Shown: piece by piece, positions 11,851-20,573 of the stretch
How the letters are laid out: each line of letters starts with the position of its first letter
How positions within the stretch are numbered: position 1 is the stretch's first letter
Virus record (IMG/VR): IMGVR_UViG_3300047554_000733
Location: 1 to 24,579 of that record
DNA from: a virus
Reading direction: 5' to 3' (one strand)
Length of the DNA: 24,579 bases
Translations under genes and position numbers: made by a program
The notes under the pieces: generated by a model
What the model was told of the DNA's origin: nothing
Databases searched by the model: none
The model's input: the letters and a program-made list of their open reading frames with translations, nothing else

Positions 11851-13778
11851 TGAGATTTTTATTAACATACATTTTATCAGCCGCCCTACTGTTAGCACAG
11901 GGTGGTATTAATATTGTAGCTGTCCGTGTCGGTCCTGAAAACGTAAAAGCAACGTTTACTTCACAAACTTCTATCGTTGTTACACACAACCTTAATACAT
12001 TGAATATTATTGTTGATTGTCGTAATGGATCAGGTGCGCAACTATCAAACACACTTTCATCACAAACAGTTAATGCGGTAACAATTACATTTGGCGGTTC
12101 AAGTTCAGGTAGTTGTACAATTAATGGTACTGGTGGTGTAGGTCCAGCAGGAGCGACAGGTCCAGCAGGTGCTGATGGAGCAGATGGCTCTGGTTCAGGC
12201 GACGTTGTAGGTCCTGGTTCGTCCGTAAATAACAATGTGGCTTTATTTGATGGAACCACAGGTAAGCTAATTAAAGATGGTGCCAAAGGTCTACCGTCAG
12301 GTGCTGTAGTTGGTACAACAGATACACAGACATTAACTAATAAAACCTTAACAGTACCAATTGTCACACCATATATAGTATCAGAGCTGCCAGCCGCTGG
12401 TACAGCAGGAAGACTATCAATTGTTACAGATTCCAATAATGGTACTTGTACTAGTGGTGGTGGTTCAACTGTTGTATTATGCAGAGATAACGGATCAGCG
12501 TGGGCCGCTGTTAGTGCCGCCGGTGGTTCTGGTGAAACCAATACCTCTAGCAATACTGGTGCTGGGGCGCAACTAGCCAAGGCTAAGTCTGGTGTTGATC
12601 TACCGTTTAGAACTTTAACAAGCTCAGATTCTACCTTACAGGTCACACAGAACGCAGATACGGTTGACTTGATCGCGGGCGCTGCTCTTGCCAATACTGG
12701 TTTAGCTAATGATTTTACAGCCGCCAATTCTGTTAATACCTTGTACACCTCTATTTCTAGAGCAAACGAAGGAACTACAGGAACAACAACTAATAAGCTA
12801 GTTTCAATCACAGGAGCGACTAGCCAAGCTATTGTCACGCCCACTAACGCCTCTTCTGGTATCTTGGGCATTTGTGTTAGCGGTTGTGGTACTACTGGAA
12901 ACGCGCGCGTTATTGTTAGTGGTTACGCAACATGTGTATTCGATGGTGCAACAACAGCAGGAGATTGGGTACAAAGATCCGGCACAAACCCAGGTAATTG
13001 CGTTTCAGCAGGGGCGACATATCCTTCATCTGGTCAGGTTCTTGGTAGAGTGTTATCCACAAACGGCGGTACTGGGTCATACCAAGTCTTACTACAGCCT
13101 TCAATAGTACCTTCTTCAGGTGCTGGTGCGCTTATCGCAGCTAACAATCTTAGTGATCTTGCTAGTGCAACAACAGCTAGAACAAATCTTGGTCTAGGTG
13201 ACGCCGCAACCAAAAACACAGGTACTGGTTCTGGGCAAGTAGCGGCTGGCGACCACACACACGGTGGTAGCGGAGCAACAATATTTAGATATCAACTTGG
13301 TTGTCAAGCATCAACAGCTACTGGCAATATCTCACAGGAGGGCGGTTCCGCTGCTTGTCGGTCTATCGGAACATCAGGTATAAGAACAGGTGTTGTCTTT
13401 TTACGACATGACGCCGATACAGATAATTTCCAAATTATGGCCGAGCTACCAACTGGGTTTACAGGTACTGCAAATCTAACATTAAGATTTAACTGGAATG
13501 GTAATGTTAGTGGTAATGCTAGGCTTTCTTTAGAAACAGGGTGTAGAGCGACAGACGAGGCCATGAACTCCGCATTTTATAACTCAGCACAAACCATAAC
13601 TGTTACACCGCCGTCTGCCACAAACAGGTTATCTAGCACTACAACTACTTTAACTACAACTGGTTGTGCTGCCGGTGAGACAATGTTCATAAAAGGTGTT
13701 AGACCTGGCCTAGCTGATGGCGCTGATACATACAACGATTGGTTAGAACTTTGGTCTGCTGTTCTAGTATTAGAGTAA
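11850..13778 (+). CDS. Tail-fibre-like protein with collagen-like stretch and signal peptide
   Basis: This 642-residue protein has a signal peptide (MRFLLTYILSAALLLAQ) and a beta domain. Gly-x-y collagen repeats lie at about residues 94-118 (VGPAGATGPAGADGADG). The classic fibre phrase TDTQTLTNKTLT comes next, then a segment with ELPAAGTAG and DNGSAW. Repeats of the LSDLASATTARTNLGLGDAA type and DHTHG follow, then a Cys-containing C-terminal beta-sandwich of about 160 residues. These are hallmarks of trimeric phage fibre proteins that bind host surfaces. The signal peptide and several C-terminal cysteines are not normal for fibres assembled in the cytoplasm. Its place between terL and portal is also unusual. 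Confidence 0.8.
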   Translation: MRFLLTYILSAALLLAQGGINIVAVRVGPENVKATFTSQTSIVVTHNLNTLNIIVDCRNGSGAQLSNTLSSQTVNAVTITFGGSSSGSCTINGTGGVGPAGATGPAGADGADGSGSGDVVGPGSSVNNNVALFDGTTGKLIKDGAKGLPSGAVVGTTDTQTLTNKTLTVPIVTPYIVSELPAAGTAGRLSIVTDSNNGTCTSGGGSTVVLCRDNGSAWAAVSAAGGSGETNTSSNTGAGAQLAKAKSGVDLPFRTLTSSDSTLQVTQNADTVDLIAGAALANTGLANDFTAANSVNTLYTSISRANEGTTGTTTNKLVSITGATSQAIVTPTNASSGILGICVSGCGTTGNARVIVSGYATCVFDGATTAGDWVQRSGTNPGNCVSAGATYPSSGQVLGRVLSTNGGTGSYQVLLQPSIVPSSGAGALIAANNLSDLASATTARTNLGLGDAATKNTGTGSGQVAAGDHTHGGSGATIFRYQLGCQASTATGNISQEGGSAACRSIGTSGIRTGVVFLRHDADTDNFQIMAELPTGFTGTANLTLRFNWNGNVSGNARLSLETGCRATDEAMNSAFYNSAQTITVTPPSATNRLSSTTTTLTTTGCAAGETMFIKGVRPGLADGADTYNDWLELWSAVLVLE

Positions 13779-13784
13779 TTATAA

Positions 13785-16148
13785 ATGAATAAATTAAGAA
13801 TATTAACTACATTTTTAATACTACCGGTGTTTGGATTACCAGCAACTAGGACTGTGTGCGCATCAGGCTGCGACCACGCAGCCACAATCGCCGGTTTACA
13901 AGCAGCTCACGACGCTGCTTCTTGTGGAGACGAAATAGTTATAACCGCTGGCACAGAATTTACTGCTACTGATACACAAAAAGTAACAATCAATAAGCAA
14001 TGCTCAGCAGGTTCAGAAATAATTTTTAGATCTTCCACTTCTACTGATTGGCTACCGGCAGCAGAGCAAAGAACCTTACCGACTTTTGCACCACTAGGTT
14101 GGAAGATAACTACAACTGGTAATAGATCGAATGAACCGGTTATAGACCAAAGAACTAACGGAACTTCTGGTGTCATTATAAGGGACTTAAGAGTTCACGT
14201 AGGTAGCGGAACAACCAATCAATTCGCTATTATTGCCGCCGGTCCTTGGAACGGTACAGCTTCTAGTCAGTTGGCTGATAGGATTAGGTATGATCGTCTA
14301 ATGTTTACAACAGACTTTCAGGCAGGCATAGTTACAAAAACGTTATTGTATTGGTTTACAAAAAAAGCTGAAGTATATGGTTCTTACGCAGTAGATTTAG
14401 GTTGTTATAGCGCCACGTCAGGAGACGAGTGCTACCCACAGTTAGCACACAATCAATCTGTCGGTCCTTTTTCATCAAAATACAATTACTGGGCCGGTGG
14501 TTTTAGTATTGGTTTTATATCTGGTGGTCAATCAGACCATAATTACCCAGCAGAACAAGTACAGCCGAATGGTTTTGATATACAACATAATGTCTATACT
14601 ATATGGGATAGATACGCGCCATCAGCATTGTTTGGCCCAGGTAGAATGATAAAAAACTGTGATGAACGTAAAGTAGGTAATGATACATTTTTTGCGTTTA
14701 ATACATGTGAAGGATTCGATCGTATTAGCGGTGGTGGTCAAAGTTTTGGAGCCACTTACACTCTAAGACAAGCAGCTAACCCATTAGCTGGTACAGCGTC
14801 TCTAAATGGCGGCAGAGATCAGATTAGTATCACAATAACAGGTAGTCCTTCTGTATGGCCTGTCGTTGGATATTACGCAGCTTATTGTACTAGAGGCCCA
14901 GGAGCTTGCACAGCTTATCCTGAAACAGGTTGGGAGTTTAGACCAATAACTAACGTTACTGGTAATTGCTCAAGTAGATTAACCGGATCATGTACAATAA
15001 CTGTATCTCCAGCGTTTAGCTCTGCTGTTGATACTAATAACCAAGCCGGTGTTAATGCAATGCCATGGGCAACAATCCATCGCACAACATACACAAATAA
15101 TGTTGTTAGGAATACATCAAATTTATTTTTAACCCTTGGTCGAGATGAAATGGGAATAGCAGCTCAATTCCCAAACGCTAGAGTTATTGGGCTAACATTC
15201 CAAAATAATTTATTAGATGTTCGTAGAAATCCAGCATATAATGGTTCACCAGGAATGATGGGTCAGATAAAAGCTAGGCACACTTCAACAGTGCTAAGAA
15301 AAAATTCTTTATACTTTGCGTCAACTTTAACCTCTCGTCCGTGGGGCGGAGGATTCTACGCACAATGTAAAAGTGAATTTTTAGCAGCAGAAGATGATTG
15401 GTGTGAGAGTACTAAAATAGAGGGTAATATTTACCCAACTGGTGAGTATAATTCTCCAATAGCCTCTGATGCAATGACACCACAAAATACAATGAACCAA
15501 CGAAATGATACTGGTTTAGTGTATAAATACAATATGCTACATGCACCGTTGGGTTCTGGTTTTAGTGAACCATTTAGATCTTTGGTTGAAAGTTGCACAG
15601 GCGGAAGACTATGCAGTAATAACTTTTTCCCAACAGATCCCACCGGTGTTGTACCAGAAACCTTTAAAGCACCTTCGTCTAATGATTTTAGAGTGTCGCA
15701 ATCTCAGCTTAGAGGAGCTATGGACGATGGTACAGATGTTGGTGCGGACATAAGTTTGTTACCTTTAATAAGATATGTCACGGTTACACCAGCAACTACA
15801 TCTGCTGTTATTGCTTATGATGTCCCAAATTATTGGGCAGACAGAGCTTGCTCAGTTGAAGTAGCTGCCGCAGGCACAGGGCTAATCGATGACTCTGCAA
15901 ATTTTGCAATTATAAATGCGCAAAGAGCAGATTGGTTTAAAAGAGCACCATATGATTTAGAGCAAGTTGCTCGTGGTTGGACAACAGTTAAAGGTAGAAG
16001 AAGATTTTTTACAGTTGGTAGTTCTTCTGCTACAGTAACTGATGATAATTCTCAAACACGAGATATTAGACTTACTACAGGAACATCATACGATTATAGA
16101 ATAATGTGTGGTGGTGCGGTTCATAGAGGTACTTTTACAACTCTATAA
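13785..16148 (+). CDS. Exported right-handed beta-helix protein
   Basis: This 787-residue protein has an N-terminal signal (MNKLRILTTFLILPVFGLPA) and then TVCASGCDHAATIAGLQAAH..CGDEIVITAGTEFT, the opening of pectate-lyase-like beta-helix proteins. Long Asn/Thr/Gly-rich coils continue to about residue 620. The last 140 residues form a fibronectin-like sandwich ending YRIMCGGAVHRGTFTTL. The layout resembles exported beta-helix proteins I associate with Acidobacteriota genomes; that link is from memory. Possible roles are surface polysaccharide binding or cleavage (tailspike-like). No catalytic triad can be assigned by eye. Seven bases separate it from the fibre gene, with no clear ribosome site. 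Confidence 0.72.
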   Translation: MNKLRILTTFLILPVFGLPATRTVCASGCDHAATIAGLQAAHDAASCGDEIVITAGTEFTATDTQKVTINKQCSAGSEIIFRSSTSTDWLPAAEQRTLPTFAPLGWKITTTGNRSNEPVIDQRTNGTSGVIIRDLRVHVGSGTTNQFAIIAAGPWNGTASSQLADRIRYDRLMFTTDFQAGIVTKTLLYWFTKKAEVYGSYAVDLGCYSATSGDECYPQLAHNQSVGPFSSKYNYWAGGFSIGFISGGQSDHNYPAEQVQPNGFDIQHNVYTIWDRYAPSALFGPGRMIKNCDERKVGNDTFFAFNTCEGFDRISGGGQSFGATYTLRQAANPLAGTASLNGGRDQISITITGSPSVWPVVGYYAAYCTRGPGACTAYPETGWEFRPITNVTGNCSSRLTGSCTITVSPAFSSAVDTNNQAGVNAMPWATIHRTTYTNNVVRNTSNLFLTLGRDEMGIAAQFPNARVIGLTFQNNLLDVRRNPAYNGSPGMMGQIKARHTSTVLRKNSLYFASTLTSRPWGGGFYAQCKSEFLAAEDDWCESTKIEGNIYPTGEYNSPIASDAMTPQNTMNQRNDTGLVYKYNMLHAPLGSGFSEPFRSLVESCTGGRLCSNNFFPTDPTGVVPETFKAPSSNDFRVSQSQLRGAMDDGTDVGADISLLPLIRYVTVTPATTSAVIAYDVPNYWADRACSVEVAAAGTGLIDDSANFAIINAQRADWFKRAPYDLEQVARGWTTVKGRRRFFTVGSSSATVTDDNSQTRDIRLTTGTSYDYRIMCGGAVHRGTFTTL

Positions 16149-16149
16149 A

Positions 16150-17097
16150 ATGTATATAAATATAATTATACCGAGTAAAGGTAGTCCACTAGGTTTGTGG
16201 GCTACCTTGTGTCAGTGCAATGAAGAGTTAAAAAATTCAAAGCTTATAACTGATTGGAAATTTATAGTTATAACTAATGGTGAAGAAAAGCTACCATCTA
16301 GCACAGTAGAGTTACTTCGTATTCTTGATAATAATAATAAACTTATCCATAAGCATTATGTAGAATCACTTAGCCCACCACAAGCTAGGCAAGCTGGTGT
16401 AGATTTAGCTGACTCTGAATATTTGTTTTTCTTTGATAACCACTGTTTACCTTCTAGAAATTATTTTGATAGGGCTTACTTGTTTTTCCAAGAAGATGAA
16501 AGTAATGTCTTTTTACATTCTGCAACAAAATTTTATACAGATGATTTCCCATGCTATCATTACAATATAAAGAATAACCTTAAATTTAATTTTTGGGGGG
16601 ACTCTTCAACTATGCAAAAAAGTAATAAACATTACTTGATTGCTATGGGTGGTCATGGTGGATTCGCTGTAAAAAAATCTGTATGGAATTCTTTGGGTGG
16701 TTATGGCCCATCCGAACTTTTGAAAGGTTACGGCGGAGAAGAACCACTATTTGATTTACGTATGTGGTTAAAAGGCTATAAAGTTTCTTTAGAGCCCAAG
16801 ATGTTACATAGTCATTACGCTGGTGATAGGGGATACCCAAGGCACTATACAGAAGAATATTATACTAATATGTTGTCAGCAGCCTATGTGGTTGGTGGTG
16901 AAGTTTGGTTGTATAGAATTTTAGATAGCTTAATAAATAATAAACATATTATGTCTAGGTCTGTGCCTAAACCATCTGTTATGGCAGAGAATGCTTTTAC
17001 TCGGTGTAATAAGTTTTATTTATCAGAATCAAAAACGTACACAAAGACACTAGATGAATTGTTAGAGTGGTTTGCTAAAACAGGGGTAGCTTATTAA
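16150..17097 (+). CDS. Family 2 (GT-A) glycosyltransferase
   Basis: I start at the ATG at 16150, two bases after the beta-helix stop, because the product then opens with the fold's first strand (MYINIIIPSKGSP). It has 315 residues. The nucleotide-sugar domain has FFFDNH (94-99) at the metal-binding DxD position. The acceptor half is GGHGGFAVKKSVWNSLGGY, then YGGEEPLFDLRMWLKGYKV (194-212), and His220-His222 in PKMLHSHYAG. This pattern is shared with GalNAc-transferase-like GT2 enzymes. It transfers a sugar from a nucleotide donor to an unknown acceptor. Its place between the fibre genes and portal suggests a virion protein or host surface glycan as target. It has no membrane segment. Confidence 0.85.
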   Translation: MYINIIIPSKGSPLGLWATLCQCNEELKNSKLITDWKFIVITNGEEKLPSSTVELLRILDNNNKLIHKHYVESLSPPQARQAGVDLADSEYLFFFDNHCLPSRNYFDRAYLFFQEDESNVFLHSATKFYTDDFPCYHYNIKNNLKFNFWGDSSTMQKSNKHYLIAMGGHGGFAVKKSVWNSLGGYGPSELLKGYGGEEPLFDLRMWLKGYKVSLEPKMLHSHYAGDRGYPRHYTEEYYTNMLSAAYVVGGEVWLYRILDSLINNKHIMSRSVPKPSVMAENAFTRCNKFYLSESKTYTKTLDELLEWFAKTGVAY

Positions 17098-18614
17098 TGA
17101 ATTATATAAAAGATGAAAAATTAAAAAAACTTTTAGCTACTCATAAACATTATACAGCACTAGTACCGAAGTGGAAATTCTTTGAAAGTGCTTATGAGGG
17201 CGGATCAGATTTTGCTAATGGTAGTAACATTTTTAAGCATACCAGAGAGACGCAAGAAGATTTCACAGATAGAGGTAAACGATTACATTACTTAAACTAT
17301 TGTGAAACTCTTGTTAATTTTTTTACTAACTTTATTTTTAATGATCCCATTACTAGGAACTTAGAAAAAGATGGTGAAGAAATTGTAAACATTGCAAAAG
17401 ATGTATCACTTCGAAATGAACCTGCTGATAAGTTCATGAAAGAAGTATGTACAGATATGCATATCTATGGTGAGTCTTTTATATTAGTTGATGCCCCACC
17501 TCAACCAGCCGAGGTAATAACAGAGTATGAAAGACAGCTTCTTAATTTAAGACCTTATTGGGTACTAGTTAAACCATATGAGGTATTGGATTGGAAGAGA
17601 GATGTCTTCGGTAAATTTACATATTTAAAGAGGTATGTGGATAACGGAGACGGCACAGAAACTTATTATGAATACACACCAGCTACTATCGTAGTATCTG
17701 AAGTACAAAGAAATTCAAATGGTGAGCAAGAAATAATTTCTTCTTTTGAAGTTTCAAATTTAATAGGTAGAATACCAATCGTACATGCTATACTTAGAGA
17801 AAGTAGGATATACCCAGGTAAAGGTATTTCTTTCTTAAATGATTTAGCTTATAATAATAAAGAGATTTTAAACTTAACAAGTCTACTGCAAGAATTTCTT
17901 TATAAACAATGTTTTAATTTCTTAGCCAAAGAGGATGGCGACATGGTATCAGAGTCAGATACAATAGATGTCGGCCAAGCAAACGTTATTCAAGTACCTG
18001 TTGGCTCCAAGTACCCACAATACGTTTCGCCTCCAGTTGATCCTGCTAGAGAATTATCTAATGAACGTGCATTAATAAAAAATGAAATGTTTATTAGGGC
18101 TGCTCAAGACGCAATGAAAGAAATGTTTAATGGTACACAAGCCTCTGGTTTTAGCCAAGCTCAGAGCTTCTATAAAACAATACCTTTTATTTCTAGCAGA
18201 GCAGAGATACTAGAAAATGTAGAAAATGAATTATTCACGCTTTCTTGTATGTATTTAAATAGACCGTTTTTAGGATCTATTAAATATAAAGATAGATATG
18301 AGATTACTTCTTTAACGGACGCTCTAACTCAGTTTAGCGTTCTAGTAAAAGATTTAAACATGCCATCGGAAGAATTTGTAAAGCATCAATTAAAGAGACT
18401 AGCAAGAGAGTATGATGGTAAGATGCCATCAGAAACACTTAATAAGGTACTAGACCAAATTGATAGTATGAATTTTACCGAATGGTCAGAAACAATTACT
18501 TCTAAGTCTGGCTCTCCTGTAGCGCAACAGAAGAATAAGCAGACTGGCTCAATGGAAGAAATAGTTTCTGAATCTAACAATGGCAGACCGGCCTCTACTA
18601 GCCGTTTAAAATAG
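17097..18614 (+). CDS. Portal protein (DUF4055-like)
   Basis: This 505-residue protein has the portal layout. It has an N-terminal helical part with TRETQEDFTDRGKRLHYLNYCETLVNFFTNFIF, a wing domain with PYWVLVKPYEVLDWKRD and IPIVHAIL, long stem helices (KEILNLTSLLQEFLYKQCF) and a C-terminal crown. The style matches portals in the DUF4055/SPP1 group. Twelve copies would form the ring at the capsid vertex through which TerL pumps DNA. It shares one base with the glycosyltransferase stop (TAATG). Lysine is mostly AAA, unlike the capsid gene. Confidence 0.88.
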   Translation: MNYIKDEKLKKLLATHKHYTALVPKWKFFESAYEGGSDFANGSNIFKHTRETQEDFTDRGKRLHYLNYCETLVNFFTNFIFNDPITRNLEKDGEEIVNIAKDVSLRNEPADKFMKEVCTDMHIYGESFILVDAPPQPAEVITEYERQLLNLRPYWVLVKPYEVLDWKRDVFGKFTYLKRYVDNGDGTETYYEYTPATIVVSEVQRNSNGEQEIISSFEVSNLIGRIPIVHAILRESRIYPGKGISFLNDLAYNNKEILNLTSLLQEFLYKQCFNFLAKEDGDMVSESDTIDVGQANVIQVPVGSKYPQYVSPPVDPARELSNERALIKNEMFIRAAQDAMKEMFNGTQASGFSQAQSFYKTIPFISSRAEILENVENELFTLSCMYLNRPFLGSIKYKDRYEITSLTDALTQFSVLVKDLNMPSEEFVKHQLKRLAREYDGKMPSETLNKVLDQIDSMNFTEWSETITSKSGSPVAQQKNKQTGSMEEIVSESNNGRPASTSRLK

Positions 18615-18641
18615 TGGATGACACCGATAATTCGGGTGGCC

Positions 18642-18663
18642 TGCAAATTTAACCCAATTTGCA
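18642..18663. promoter_or_regulatory. Perfect inverted repeat TGCAAATT/AATTTGCA before the scaffold gene
   Basis: Two 8-bp arms (18642-18649 and 18656-18663) are separated by TAACCC in the 76-bp gap between portal and scaffold. The arm sequence is the same as that of the repeat at the terS promoter (7905-7927). It may be an operator of the capsid block or an RNA hairpin. There is no T-run, so it is not an intrinsic terminator. No good -10 box follows it. Confidence 0.55.
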
Positions 18664-18690
18664 AATTATGGCTGAGGGTGCTAAAGGAAT

Positions 18691-19425
18691 ATGGAAGATA
18701 ATAACAAAGTAGAATTCACTCCTGAACAACAGGAAAAAGTTAATAAGTTGATTCAAGAAGCTCAAGGAAGAGCAGCTAAAGAAGTAAAGACTCAGTTGGA
18801 AAAAACAACTGAAGAGCTTCAAGCAATGCGTGACCGCATTAAAGAGCTTCAAGAGCAAGAGGACAAAAAGAAGACTACAGAGCCTCCACAAGAGTTAGTT
18901 AATAAGTTGAAGGAAGCTGAGCGGTTGCTCGGTACATTCCAAAACGAAGTAGCTTCTTTAAAGAATCTTGCAAAGGAAAAAGAAACAGAAGCAGCTAAGG
19001 CTATGGAGACAAAGCGAGAGCTTGAACGTCTGTGGGCCTTAGAAAAAGCAGCAGGTAGTGAGCGCTTCGTGGACCTAAATCTTGTTATTAAGGACACCAA
19101 GGATCAGGTTAAATTTGACGAACAATATAATCGTTATGTTGTTCTAAACCCTGATGGTGGTGTAAGAATGAACAAGTCTATGGAACCAATGACTTTAACT
19201 GAGTTCTACGAAGAGTATGCCACAACTAAACCATGGGTAGTTAACCCAACGTTTAAGGGTGGCGCAGGTTCATCTAAGTCTTCTGGTGCAGGCGGTAAGT
19301 ACACGGTCGAAGACATCTTCGGTAATAAGCCGGGAGCTGCTACCAAAGCCATGAAGCTTATGAAAGAATCTCCAGAACAATATAGATTACTAAGAGCCCA
19401 AGCCAAAGAGCAGGGCCTCTTATAA
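18691..19425 (+). CDS. Capsid scaffolding protein
   Basis: This 244-residue protein is highly charged. Residues about 8-130 form a coiled coil rich in Glu, Lys, Gln and Leu (TTEELQAMRDRIKELQEQ and similar). A small folded part (140-185) and a Gly/Ser linker follow, and the C-terminal helical tail KAMKLMKESPEQYRLLRAQA is typical of the capsid-binding end of scaffolds. It lies directly before the major capsid gene. It should guide procapsid assembly and leave before DNA enters. An AAAGGA site precedes the ATG. Confidence 0.85.
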   Translation: MEDNNKVEFTPEQQEKVNKLIQEAQGRAAKEVKTQLEKTTEELQAMRDRIKELQEQEDKKKTTEPPQELVNKLKEAERLLGTFQNEVASLKNLAKEKETEAAKAMETKRELERLWALEKAAGSERFVDLNLVIKDTKDQVKFDEQYNRYVVLNPDGGVRMNKSMEPMTLTEFYEEYATTKPWVVNPTFKGGAGSSKSSGAGGKYTVEDIFGNKPGAATKAMKLMKESPEQYRLLRAQAKEQGLL

Positions 19426-19438
19426 ATAAAGGAATAAT

Positions 19439-20341
19439 ATGCCAGTTACTTCAATTGCAGATATTATTAATCCAGAGGTACTCGCAGATCAGATTGCTGC
19501 TAAGTTTCCAACTAACTTGGTAATTGCAGGCCAGTCAGGTCTAGTACAGGTTAACACAACTTTCCCTCTAGGCACTGATGGTACAATCTTTACTATCCCC
19601 GCCTGGATGCGGGCTCCTGGGTTTTCAGCCATGTCAGAAGGCACACCAGCTACCCTAAATAAGATTCAAGCTTTTAAGGAACGCTGTGTTGTAGAACGTG
19701 CTATCGGCGCATGGTCAACTTATGACGTTGCTGACTTGGTTAACCCAGGTGATGGCAACATCATTGATGCACTATCAAGCAACCTAGCACGACGTGCTGC
19801 TGAGTGGGTAGATGATCGACTAATTCTAAAGCTAGATCTAACCCCTAACTCTGTAGACATTTCAGGCACAGGCGCAGGTACTGTAACACTAGAATCTATT
19901 ACTGATGCTATGATGAAGCTAGGTGACCAGCACCAACGGGTGCTAGCAGGTGGCCGCATCATCATGCACAGCAAGGTTTATGGTGATTTGCTAAAGCTAG
20001 GCGCAGTTCAGTCAAACTACACATCAAATCTTGACCTAATCAAGAGTGGTGTTGTACAGACAATCATGGGCCTACCAGTAGAATTGTCAGACCGTGTAAC
20101 CTCAACCACAGTATCCGGTGTTACCAAGTATAACACTTACATTGTTGGCCCTGGTTCTCTTGGTCTATTCTATCAACGTGATTTGTTCGTTGAAATGGAT
20201 CGTGACATTCTAACAAAGCAGACCATTATTTCCGCTGATATGCACTTTGCTCCACACCTCTTTGGCGTAGATGACGTTTCTTCAACACTAGTTGCTGAAG
20301 ACGCAAAGTCTGTCGGAGTTGTTAAGTTGGTGACAAAGTAA
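19439..20341 (+). CDS. Major capsid protein (HK97 fold)
   Basis: This 300-residue protein lies between scaffold and head-completion genes. The sequence fits an HK97-type coat protein. It has an N-terminal arm (residues 1-40), an E-loop-like strand pair around GTIFTIPAWMRAPGF, a spine helix (about 110-130, LARRAAEWVDDRLILKLDL), an A-domain with GGRIIMHSKVYGDLLKLG and MGLPVELSDRV, and closing strands YIVGPGSLGLFYQRDLFVEMDRD. An AAAGGAATA ribosome site precedes the ATG. All 13 lysines use AAG, unlike the portal, suggesting selection for high expression. A strong hairpin follows the stop. Confidence 0.9.
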   Translation: MPVTSIADIINPEVLADQIAAKFPTNLVIAGQSGLVQVNTTFPLGTDGTIFTIPAWMRAPGFSAMSEGTPATLNKIQAFKERCVVERAIGAWSTYDVADLVNPGDGNIIDALSSNLARRAAEWVDDRLILKLDLTPNSVDISGTGAGTVTLESITDAMMKLGDQHQRVLAGGRIIMHSKVYGDLLKLGAVQSNYTSNLDLIKSGVVQTIMGLPVELSDRVTSTTVSGVTKYNTYIVGPGSLGLFYQRDLFVEMDRDILTKQTIISADMHFAPHLFGVDDVSSTLVAEDAKSVGVVKLVTK

Positions 20342-20355
20342 GTTATTGAAAGGAT

Positions 20356-20379
20356 AGAGGGAGAGGAAACTCTCCCTCT
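20356..20379 (+). terminator. 10-bp GAAA-tetraloop hairpin after the capsid gene
   Basis: AGAGGGAGAG (20356-20365) pairs perfectly with CTCTCCCTCT (20370-20379) around a GAAA tetraloop. The following TGCTTAAT is a poor U-tract, so it is more likely a partial terminator or an mRNA-stabilising 3' end than a full stop. Downstream head genes have no other visible promoter, so read-through is needed. Confidence 0.7.
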
Positions 20380-20387
20380 TGCTTAAT

Positions 20388-20567
20388 ATGGGTTTAACAT
20401 CTTATAATATGTATCGGCGCCAACAAGCAGAAGCTGCAAAGCAAGCTGAAGAAGCTCCTAAAGAAAAATCACAACCAGTAGATTCTGTTGTAGAAGTGGC
20501 TAACAATCCTGAAGTGGAAGACGAAAGCAAAGAGTCAAAGAAGAAAAATAAGTCAAAGGTAGATTAA
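20388..20567 (+). CDS. Small charged protein after the capsid gene
   Basis: This 59-residue protein begins MGLTSYNMYRRQQAEAAKQA and ends KKKNKSKVD. The middle is acidic, the end very basic, and most of it is probably helix or disorder. A TTG start at 20379 is possible, but it lies at the foot of the hairpin. Short charged proteins in this position are common in phage head operons, and their role is often unknown. There is no visible ribosome site, so expression may depend on translation from the capsid gene. Confidence 0.6.
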   Translation: MGLTSYNMYRRQQAEAAKQAEEAPKEKSQPVDSVVEVANNPEVEDESKESKKKNKSKVD

Positions 20568-20573
20568 TAGTAT

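Noticed and set aside
11807-12871. 354-codon open frame on the minus strand
   Set aside because: It lies wholly antisense to the fibre gene, reads as Val/Pro/Ala low complexity, and has no ribosome site or domain. It is a mirror of the repetitive Gly/Thr-rich codons opposite.
16108-16149. Upstream start for the glycosyltransferase
   Set aside because: It overlaps the end of the beta-helix gene and adds residues before the first strand of the fold.
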